This document shows positions 1-5,718 of a stretch of 8,067 bases of DNA, in pieces. The notes beneath the pieces are model-generated. The model had not been told where the DNA came from. It saw only the letters and a list, made by a program, of their open reading frames with translations, and searched no databases. This DNA is from an uncultured Gallionellaceae bacterium (lineage in GTDB: Bacteria; Pseudomonadota; Gammaproteobacteria; Burkholderiales; Sulfuricellaceae), in assembly GCA_937873435.1 (NCBI GenBank), contig CALMWM010000469.1:1-8067 (forward strand), read 5' to 3'. Made by a program: the position numbers and the translations under genes. Positions within the stretch are counted from its first letter, which is position 1. Each line of letters begins with the position of its first letter.

Positions 1-1060
1 TGTCCACCAAGGCATAAAACTGGCTCTTGGAAACGCCCAGGAATTCGCAATAGTAGTCCAGCGACGACGGCTCGCGCGCATCGTAGCGTTTGACCATGGC
101 GATCCCCTCCTCGCGCGTCATGCGTCCGTGACGGATCTCCATGCTGGCATCGTCGGTGGCACGGCCATAGCCGAATTTGAGATATTTCAGGTAATCATGC
201 ACATCATTGGCGTGGTCTTCGATCTTGGCATACAGGTTGAAGGTGCGGTCGCGCTCGTAGGCCACCGGCGAAAAGCCCCACTCCTTGATCATGGTTTCGC
301 CCTGCACCTTGGCATCCCAGGTGTAGAAATTGGAGAGGTAAATGCCGCGCACGTTGGTACGCTCGATTTCCTCATCGCTCGGGTAGATGTAGGGCGCCAC
401 GTCGCCCAGGGTAATGCCGTTCTTGCCGATCAGATCGTGCGGCTCGTAGCCGCGCATGTCATGCTCCTTGCGCGTCCAGCGGGTGAACTCGACGAAATCC
501 TCCAGCGACACAATACCGGTCAATTCGGCAAAGCCATGCTCGCCCCAGACGATCAGCGGAATGTTGTACTTCACCGCCACCTGGAACGGGAAGGTACGAA
601 TCCCGGCATGGTAATGCCAGGTCAGATCGCCCACGGTTTCCAGCATGTGGCGCGAGATGCGCCGCACCGAGTCGAGTCCGGCGGTATAGCGCACCAGGTC
701 GCAACCGGAGCGATACACCAGGTTTTCCAGGTTGCGCAGACCCGCCGGGGAATTGTAGGCATGGTTGAAGGTCACCAGCAGCGGGTTCATCCCGTATTTT
801 TCCTTGAGCAGCCACACCTGGAAATGGGAATCCTTGCCACCGGAAACCGGCACGATGCAGTCGTGGCTGTTGCCGCGCTGGCGCGCCATCTGCTTCGCTT
901 CGTCGAGGATTTTTTCCAGCATTTTCTGGCGTTCCGACCAATCCACCTCCACATGCTTGCGGCTTTCGTGATAACGGCAACCGCTGCACACCCCCTCATC
1001 GTCGAAGATGATGGTGGGTTTGGAATTTTCAGGATACAGACAACGTTTGCAGTAATTCAT
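1..1060 (-). CDS. N-acetyl sugar amidotransferase, PseA/WbpG/WbuX family (3' end cut off by window edge)
   Basis: Known family role: ATP-dependent conversion of a sugar N-acetyl group to an acetamidino group in the cytoplasm, using ammonia supplied by HisH/HisF-like partners (WbpG in Pseudomonas aeruginosa O-antigen, PseA in Campylobacter flagellar sugar). The reading frame is open from ATG 1060-1058 to the left edge, about 353 residues without a stop, so only a short C-terminal piece should be missing. The N-terminus begins MNYCKRC, and Cys4, Cys7, Cys25 and Cys28 form a likely four-cysteine zinc site. The PP-loop ATP-pyrophosphatase signature SGGKDS is at residues 73-78. The start is supported by this conserved N-terminus and by GAGG (1067-1070) six bases upstream. 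It overlaps the end of hisF by 32 nt, which suggests coupled translation. The neighbouring pseB and pseC favour a pseudaminic-type substrate (PseA role), but a WbpG- or LegA-like substrate cannot be excluded. Confidence 0.9.
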   Translation of the reverse strand, partial: MNYCKRCLYPENSKPTIIFDDEGVCSGCRYHESRKHVEVDWSERQKMLEKILDEAKQMARQRGNSHDCIVPVSGGKDSHFQVWLLKEKYGMNPLLVTFNHAYNSPAGLRNLENLVYRSGCDLVRYTAGLDSVRRISRHMLETVGDLTWHYHAGIRTFPFQVAVKYNIPLIVWGEHGFAELTGIVSLEDFVEFTRWTRKEHDMRGYEPHDLIGKNGITLGDVAPYIYPSDEEIERTNVRGIYLSNFYTWDAKVQGETMIKEWGFSPVAYERDRTFNLYAKIEDHANDVHDYLKYLKFGYGRATDDASMEIRHGRMTREEGIAMVKRYDAREPSSLDYYCEFLGVSKSQFYALVD

Positions 1061-1823
1061 GGCTTCCCTCGCTTCTCACCGGCACGCCCGCCTCAGCCAT
1101 GAAACGCTTGGCTTTCTTGGTGCTGTGCTCGGTATAGTGAAAAATATTTGCTGCGGCAACTGCGGCAGCGCCGGCGTGGATACCATCGACCAGATCCTGC
1201 CATTGGAATACCCCGCCAAAGGCGATCACCGGCACATCCACGGCGGAACAGACCTGTTTCAACACATCCAGATGATAGCCCTTGCGATTTCCATCATGGT
1301 CGATGGAATTGAAGAAGATCTCTCCTGCGCCCAGTTCCGCAGCCCGCTGCGCCCAGGCGACCGGATCGCTGCCGGTGTCGCGGCTGCCGCGATCCACCAT
1401 CACCCTGACGCCCGCCTCGTCCGCCTTGACGTCCATCGAAGCGACGATGCACTGGCGCCCGTAACGCAACGAGAGCGCCTTGACCAGTTCGGGATCGTCC
1501 AGAAAAGCCGTGTTGATGCACAGTTTGTCGGCGCCGCTGCGCAGCAACTGTCCGGCATACTCCATGTCGGTAATCCAGCCGCCCGCGGTCAACGGCACGA
1601 AGCATTCCGATGAAATGTTCCCCACCACCTCGGCGAACTGCTCGCGCGATGCGGCGTCGCGTGAAACATTGAGAATCACGATCTCGTCCACCGCCCATTT
1701 ATTGAAGCACTCGATCGCGTGTATGGCATTGGAGTGAATCACGTTGGTGTGCTTGAAACGCACGCTCTGCACCACTTGGCCGTCACGCAGGATGAGCACG
1801 GCGATCAGGCGTTTTTTCAGCAT
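1029..1823 (-). CDS. hisF: HisF-like ammonia-channelling subunit (HisF2/AglZ-type acetamidino modification protein)
   Basis: A 264-residue TIM-barrel protein of the HisF family, with the usual HisF length. In true HisF, Asp11 and Asp130 (Thermotoga numbering) catalyse the cyclase reaction. Here the Asp11 position is Ile11 (VLILRDG where the enzyme has CLDVKDG), while the second aspartate is kept (Asp131, SMDVK). The ammonia-gate residues known from Thermotoga HisF appear retained as Arg5, Glu47, Lys100 and Glu168. Substrate-phosphate loops are altered: AGGW at 80-83 and AFGG at 201-204 (usually ASGG). I infer a protein that docks HisH and passes ammonia to the adjacent amidotransferase but no longer makes imidazole glycerol phosphate. 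The start is ATG 1823-1821, which overlaps the hisH stop by 7 nt (ATGCTGA). A longer open frame to 2198 exists but only overprints hisH. It has no strong Shine-Dalgarno of its own, so translation is probably coupled to hisH. Confidence 0.93.
   Translation of the reverse strand: MLKKRLIAVLILRDGQVVQSVRFKHTNVIHSNAIHAIECFNKWAVDEIVILNVSRDAASREQFAEVVGNISSECFVPLTAGGWITDMEYAGQLLRSGADKLCINTAFLDDPELVKALSLRYGRQCIVASMDVKADEAGVRVMVDRGSRDTGSDPVAWAQRAAELGAGEIFFNSIDHDGNRKGYHLDVLKQVCSAVDVPVIAFGGVFQWQDLVDGIHAGAAAVAAANIFHYTEHSTKKAKRFMAEAGVPVRSEGSHELLQTLSVS
1067..1070 (-). promoter_or_regulatory. Ribosome binding site of the sugar amidotransferase
   Basis: The coding strand reads GAGGGAAGCC directly before ATG 1060. 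GAGG is 6 nt from the start codon and lies inside the end of hisF. It supports this start, which would otherwise need a 32-nt overlap to be accepted on protein similarity alone. Confidence 0.65.
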
Positions 1824-2443
1824 GGCGCGAACTCGACGTAATTCTTCAGAATGCGCAGCCCGATGGCCTGGCTCTTTTCCGGGTGAAACTGGATGCCCAT
1901 CACGTTTTCCCGTGCGAATATGGCGGTGAATTCGCCGCCGTAGTCGCAGGTAGCCAGCACGTCCGACGGATCGGCGCACTCCACCCGGTAGCTGTGCACG
2001 AAATACACGTCCGGGTGCGGCGGCAAGCCTTCCACCAGGTAATGCGAACGGCGGAAGCTCAGGTCGTTCCAGCCGATGTGCGGCACTTTCAATCCCGGCT
2101 GCTCGGGAAAACGCCGCACCGCCGCGTCGATCCAGCCCAAGCCTTGGTGGAGCCCATCTTCTTCGGAAATCTTGCACATCAGTTGCATTCCCAAACAAAT
2201 GCCGAGTAGCGGCACGCCGTTATTTTTCGCTTCGCCGAGTGCCTGCGCCATGCCGAGCCGGTTCAGGTTGGTGATGGCCTCGTTGAACGCTCCCACCCCC
2301 GGCAGAATGATCTTGCGGTAAGCGGATACCGACTCGGGATCGCTCACCAGCACGCCCTCCGCGCCGACCTGATGCAAGGCATTCAGCACCGAGCGCAAAT
2401 TGCCCATGCCATAGTCGATAACGGCAATTTTCCGCGTATCCAT
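1817..2443 (-). CDS. hisH: HisH-like glutamine amidotransferase subunit
   Basis: A class I glutamine amidotransferase of 208 residues, the normal HisH length. It hydrolyses glutamine to glutamate and ammonia in the cytoplasm, in complex with HisF. The catalytic triad is visible: Cys83 in GICLGMQ (81-87), with His187 and Glu189 in QFHPEK (185-190). The oxyanion-strand motif PGVG is at 48-51, and the N-terminus (IAVIDYGMGN) is typical. Because the partner HisF has lost a cyclase residue and the next gene is a sugar amidotransferase, the ammonia most likely goes to amidine formation on a sugar (compare HisH2 beside WbpG, and the hisF/hisH pair beside pseA in Campylobacter). It starts 3 nt after the stop of the synthase gene, with only a weak purine-rich stretch upstream, and overlaps hisF by 7 nt. 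From its sequence alone it could serve histidine synthesis; the context argues otherwise. Confidence 0.94.
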   Translation of the reverse strand: MDTRKIAVIDYGMGNLRSVLNALHQVGAEGVLVSDPESVSAYRKIILPGVGAFNEAITNLNRLGMAQALGEAKNNGVPLLGICLGMQLMCKISEEDGLHQGLGWIDAAVRRFPEQPGLKVPHIGWNDLSFRRSHYLVEGLPPHPDVYFVHSYRVECADPSDVLATCDYGGEFTAIFARENVMGIQFHPEKSQAIGLRILKNYVEFAPC

Positions 2444-2446
2444 AGT

Positions 2447-3514
2447 TTATTCGGCCAAATCCTGCCAGGCGAACATGTGTCCGGCGCTCACATCGGCAAC
2501 CAGGCGTTTGCCCACCACTCCGTCGAGAAAATCAGGCTGCAAGCCGGTACCGGGACGGCGGAAATCGATGTCGCTCTCGCTCACCACCTCGCCGGCGCGC
2601 AGGTCGCGTTTGGCGAACATGCTGCGGCGCAATTTGCGCCGCCGCTCCAGTTCGACCTCACTCAACACCCGGCGCGGCTGGCCCAATGCGGTCTCGACAT
2701 CGCGCAACGCCCGGATGAAGCCCGCCAGATCATCGCCCTCCAGCGAGAAAAGATGCTCGACGCTGGGGGTGGTCCTATCCTTGGTGATGGTTTTTTCCAC
2801 CAGATTGGCCCCCACCGCCAGCGCGGCAATGTCCATGTCCCAGCCTGGCGTATGGTCGGAGAACGCCACCGGGAAGGGAAACATGGCTTTCAGGGTCTGG
2901 ATCATGCGCAGATGGATACTCTCCAGCCGCGCCGGGTAGCCGGATGGACACTGGTGGATGATGATCTTGTCGTTGCCCTCGGCGAGTATCACATCCACCG
3001 CCTTTTCGATCTCCCCCAGCGTAGAGCTGCCGGTATCGATCTGGATACACATGCCGGTACGCGCTGCCAGGCGGATCAAGGGGTAATGATTGACGTCGGA
3101 CGAGGCAATCTTGATCGAATCGCAACCCATTTCTGTCAGCAGGCTAATGTCGTCCTCGAATCCCACCGTGGCGAAGAACGCCAGGTTCAACTCGTCCGCC
3201 ACCGCTTTGACTTTTTTCCATTCCGCCGGATTCAGGTAGCGGCGCGACAAAATGTCGTACAGCGGTTCGGTGATGGTACGCGCCTCGCCGGTTGCGCGAT
3301 TCACCAGGATGTCGTAGCTGAACGGCTGCTTCTTGTCCGCCACCAGGCGATCCGGGTCGAAAATCTGGAATTTGACCGCATCGGCCCCCGCAGCCGCGGC
3401 CATTCTCACCAGTTCGATGGCGCTGTCCAGTCCCGAGTGGGTCGGCCCGGCTTCGAAAGTCACATAGCAAGGTGTCCCATCTCCCACCACACGGTCACGG
3501 ATTTTAAAACTCAT
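2447..3514 (-). CDS. Nonulosonic acid synthase, NeuB/PseI family with C-terminal SAF domain
   Basis: Known family role: condensation of a 2-acetamido sugar with phosphoenolpyruvate to a nine-carbon sialic-type acid (NeuB, LegI, PseI). The protein has 355 residues: an N-terminal NeuB TIM barrel (about 15-280) and a C-terminal SAF/antifreeze-like domain (about 296-353, with RRPGTGLQP near 319-327). Visible motifs are EAGPTHSG (21-28, family NHxG), AGADAVKFQ (42-50), KIAS (135-138), HQCPSGYP (187-194) and SDHTPG (219-224). His221 matches one of the two metal-binding histidines of Neisseria NeuB. The second, in the usual E[KR]HF motif 21 residues later, is Thr242 here (EKTIT), which is unusual. 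Being between pseC and hisH suggests it makes a pseudaminic-type acid (PseI role), but the divergence leaves the substrate open. The start at 3514 lies 6 nt after the pseC stop, with GGGATGA just upstream. Confidence 0.88.
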   Translation of the reverse strand: MSFKIRDRVVGDGTPCYVTFEAGPTHSGLDSAIELVRMAAAAGADAVKFQIFDPDRLVADKKQPFSYDILVNRATGEARTITEPLYDILSRRYLNPAEWKKVKAVADELNLAFFATVGFEDDISLLTEMGCDSIKIASSDVNHYPLIRLAARTGMCIQIDTGSSTLGEIEKAVDVILAEGNDKIIIHQCPSGYPARLESIHLRMIQTLKAMFPFPVAFSDHTPGWDMDIAALAVGANLVEKTITKDRTTPSVEHLFSLEGDDLAGFIRALRDVETALGQPRRVLSEVELERRRKLRRSMFAKRDLRAGEVVSESDIDFRRPGTGLQPDFLDGVVGKRLVADVSAGHMFAWQDLAE

Positions 3515-3520
3515 GGTCGG

Positions 3521-4672
3521 TCATCCCAGTAAATTAACAAGTTGGTTGATCACGCTATCCTGCGCCGCTTCGGATAATCCCGGATACAGCGGCAGGCTGA
3601 TCGCCTCGCGGTAGTAGGCTTCCGCTTCGGGAAAATTCCCGGCGGAGAAGCCCAGCCGCTGGTAATACGGCTGACGGTACACCGGGATGTAGTGCAGATT
3701 GACCCCTATCCCCGCCGCACGCAGTTTTTCGAACAACTCGCGGTGTCCCACGCGCGCCGCTTTCAGGCGCACCACATACAAATGCCAAGCCGATACCCCG
3801 CCGTCGAGCGGCATCTGGGAAACCAGCGGCAATCCCGCCAAGCCGCGCTGGTAACGCTCCGCCAACATGCGACGGCGGGCGATGAATTGGTCGGCCCGGC
3901 GCAACTGGCTGGTTCCCAGCGCGGCCTGAATATCGGTGATGCGGTAATTGAAGCCCAACTCAATCTGCTCGTAATACCACGGCCCATCAGGCTGGTTCTC
4001 CATCAGGTGCGGCTCGCGCACGATGCCATGGGTACGCAGCCTCCGCAGTTTTTCGTAGAGTTCCGTCGAATTGGTGAGGATCGCTCCGCCTTCTCCGGTG
4101 GTAATGATCTTGACCGGATGAAAGCTCAGCACAGCCATCTCCGAATGGCTACAGGCGCCGATTTTTTCGCCACGGTAGTCGCCGCCCAAGGCATGGGAGG
4201 CATCTTCGATCACGCGGAACCCATACTGTTCCGACAAGCGGCGGATTTCCGCCATATCGCAGGGCTGGCCGGCGAAATGCACGGGAATGACGATCTGCGG
4301 CAATTGCCCGTCGCGTGCCGCAGCTTCCAGCTTGGTCTGCAAGGCAACCGCGCTCATGTTGAAAGTGGCCGGGTCGATATCGACGAAATCGACGCTGGCG
4401 CCGCAGTACAAGCCGCAGTTAGCCGAGGCCACGAAGGTGTTCGGGGAAGTCCACAAGCGCTCCCCGCTCTTCAGCCCCGCAGCCAGGCAGGACAAATGCA
4501 GTGCTGCCGTGCCGTTACTGACCGCTACAGCATGTTTCGCGCCGCAATAGGCGGCCAGGGCTGTTTCAAAACGATCGATAGCCGGCCCCTGCGTCAGCCA
4601 GTCGGAACGGAGAACGGCAACGACCTCTTCAATGTCGGCTTCGCTGATGTCCTGCCGCCCGTAAGGGATCAT
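3521..4672 (-). CDS. pseC: PseC: UDP-4-amino-4,6-dideoxy-N-acetyl-beta-L-altrosamine transaminase
   Basis: A PLP-dependent aminotransferase of the DegT/DnrJ/EryC1 family, second step of the CMP-pseudaminic acid pathway. It aminates C4 of the PseB product using glutamate, giving UDP-4-amino-4,6-dideoxy-L-AltNAc. It has 383 residues, close to known PseC proteins. The N-terminus has the PseC-like IPYGRQDIS and SDWLTQGP (23-30). SNGTAALHL (52-60) is the cofactor-phosphate region, EDASHALGG (156-164) places Asp157 to pair with the PLP ring nitrogen, and SFHPVK (183-188) gives Lys188 as the Schiff-base lysine, followed by TTGEGG. The C-terminal half has the family NYRITDIQAALG and GVNLHYIPVYRQPYY motifs. 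ATG 4672-4670 overlaps the pseB stop by 4 nt (ATGA), with AAAGG eight bases upstream. The direct coupling to pseB and the sequence motifs make this assignment firm; other sugar aminotransferases of the family are less likely. Confidence 0.95.
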   Translation of the reverse strand: MIPYGRQDISEADIEEVVAVLRSDWLTQGPAIDRFETALAAYCGAKHAVAVSNGTAALHLSCLAAGLKSGERLWTSPNTFVASANCGLYCGASVDFVDIDPATFNMSAVALQTKLEAAARDGQLPQIVIPVHFAGQPCDMAEIRRLSEQYGFRVIEDASHALGGDYRGEKIGACSHSEMAVLSFHPVKIITTGEGGAILTNSTELYEKLRRLRTHGIVREPHLMENQPDGPWYYEQIELGFNYRITDIQAALGTSQLRRADQFIARRRMLAERYQRGLAGLPLVSQMPLDGGVSAWHLYVVRLKAARVGHRELFEKLRAAGIGVNLHYIPVYRQPYYQRLGFSAGNFPEAEAYYREAISLPLYPGLSEAAQDSVINQLVNLLG

Positions 4673-5664
4673 ACATCCGACCTTTCCATGGCGCGCAGTT
4701 CTTCGACGCTCAGGAAATGCGGATTATTGCCCGAGTTGTATTCGAATCCCTGCGCCACCGGCTGGCCGGTTTCACCGATCAGGTTGGTGGTGTAGTCGGA
4801 TGAGAATGTGAAAGTGATCGAAGGCCGGATCACGAAGTGGTCGTGGAACTCCAGCGTCAAATGCGAATCATCCGACGGGCACATGATCTCGTTCAGTTTT
4901 TCGCCGGGACGAATGCCCACGATCTTGATCGGCAGCCCCGGCGCCATCGCCGCCGCCAGATCGGTCATGTTGGCGGAGGGTATCTTCGGCACGAAGATCT
5001 CGCCGCCCTGCATCCGCGCGAAGTTCTTGAACACGAACTCGACGCCCTCCGGCAGAGTAATCCAGAAGCGCGTCATGCGCTCGTGAGTGATCGGCAGTTC
5101 GGTCGCCCCGCTGGCGATCAACTTGTCGAAGAACGGCACCACCGAGCCGCGCGACCCGACCACATTGCCGTAGCGCACCACGGAAAAGCGCGTTTTATGC
5201 CCGCCCGCGAGGTTGTTGGCGGCAACGAACAGCTTGTCGGATACCAGCTTGGTCGCGCCGTACAGGTTGATCGGGTTAGCCGCCTTGTCTGTGGACAGCG
5301 CGATGACCTTCTCCACGCCGTTTTCCAGGGCCGCGAAAATCACGTTTTCCGCACCGTGGATATTGGTCTTGATGCACTCGGTCGGGTTGTATTCGGCAGC
5401 CGGCACTTGTTTCAGTGCAGCAGCGTGGATCACGAAGTCGATACCGCGCATGGCTTGCACCATGCGCTCCCGGTCGCGCACATCGCCGAGGAAGTAACGC
5501 ATCTGCGGCGCATTGAAATCCTGCTGCATTTCGAACTGTTTGAGTTCGTCGCGGGAAAACACCACCACCCGCTTGGGCCGGTAGCGCTTCAACAGCATTT
5601 TGATGAACATTTTGCCGAAGGAACCCGTTCCTCCGGTAATCAACACCGATTTATCGTTAAACAT
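4669..5664 (-). CDS. pseB: PseB: UDP-N-acetylglucosamine 4,6-dehydratase (C5-inverting)
   Basis: First enzyme of pseudaminic acid synthesis: it removes water from UDP-GlcNAc and inverts C5, giving UDP-2-acetamido-2,6-dideoxy-L-arabino-hexos-4-ulose in the cytoplasm. It is a short-chain dehydrogenase/reductase-type protein of 331 residues, matching the FlaA1/PseB length. The dinucleotide-binding motif GGTGSFG is at 11-17. The active-site stretch STDKAANP starts at 124 and gives Asp126 and Lys127, with Tyr135 in YGATK (135-139), equivalent to Asp132, Lys133 and Tyr141 of Helicobacter FlaA1. The C-terminal GFEYNSGNNP and LSVEEL stretches are typical of PseB and separate it from retaining dehydratases. 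The start at ATG 5664-5662 follows a strong Shine-Dalgarno, TTGGAGG, the best in the window, so this gene can be initiated on its own. It overlaps pseC by 4 nt. Confidence 0.96.
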   Translation of the reverse strand: MFNDKSVLITGGTGSFGKMFIKMLLKRYRPKRVVVFSRDELKQFEMQQDFNAPQMRYFLGDVRDRERMVQAMRGIDFVIHAAALKQVPAAEYNPTECIKTNIHGAENVIFAALENGVEKVIALSTDKAANPINLYGATKLVSDKLFVAANNLAGGHKTRFSVVRYGNVVGSRGSVVPFFDKLIASGATELPITHERMTRFWITLPEGVEFVFKNFARMQGGEIFVPKIPSANMTDLAAAMAPGLPIKIVGIRPGEKLNEIMCPSDDSHLTLEFHDHFVIRPSITFTFSSDYTTNLIGETGQPVAQGFEYNSGNNPHFLSVEELRAMERSDV

Positions 5665-5668
5665 TTTG

Positions 5669-5675
5669 CCTCCAA
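5669..5675 (-). promoter_or_regulatory. Strong ribosome binding site of pseB
   Basis: On the coding strand the sequence TTGGAGG is followed by CAAA and then ATG. This is a near-complete Shine-Dalgarno with a 4-nt spacer from GGAGG. It fixes the pseB start and marks it as independently initiated, unlike the overlapping genes downstream. Confidence 0.75.
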
Positions 5676-5687
5676 GATATGGATATA

Positions 5688-5712
5688 GCGCCGTTATTGG
5701 CCTATCCGGCGC
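5688..5712. other. GC-rich inverted repeat between the TPR glycosyltransferase gene and pseB
   Basis: GCGCCG at 5688-5693 and CGGCGC at 5707-5712 are perfect 6-bp complements around a 13-nt loop. They lie in the 54-nt gap between the TPR gene stop and the pseB Shine-Dalgarno, the largest gap in the window. No T-run follows on the coding strand (CTATATCC), so it does not look like a normal intrinsic terminator. It could be an RNA stability or processing hairpin, a weak attenuator, or chance in GC-rich DNA. Confidence 0.3.
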
Positions 5713-5718
5713 GGGTTG

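Noticed and set aside
1824..2198. Open N-terminal extension of the hisF frame, giving a 389-residue protein
   Set aside because: The extra sequence is a frame shadow of hisH with no HisF-like content. The HisF N-terminus (MLKKRLIAVL) begins exactly at ATG 1823.
1029..2443. hisH/hisF as part of a histidine biosynthesis operon
   Set aside because: No other his genes are present, HisF lacks the Asp11 equivalent, and the neighbours are sugar-modification genes.
2372..3532. Long plus-strand open frame of 386 residues opposite the synthase gene
   Set aside because: It lies antisense to a well-supported gene, has low-complexity His/Arg/Gln-rich composition and no recognisable motif. Such frames are expected opposite GC-rich codon-biased genes. 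The frames at 3692-4795, 4837-5688 and 128-1102 are rejected for the same reason.
5676..5712. A sigma70 promoter for pseB using the AT-rich TATATC stretch as -10
   Set aside because: No -35-like element lies at 16-18 nt; the nearest candidate (ATGACA) is about 29 nt away.
5688..5712. Rho-independent terminator after the TPR transferase gene
   Set aside because: The stem is only 6 bp with a 13-nt loop and no T-run follows, so it is kept only as an inverted repeat of unknown role.
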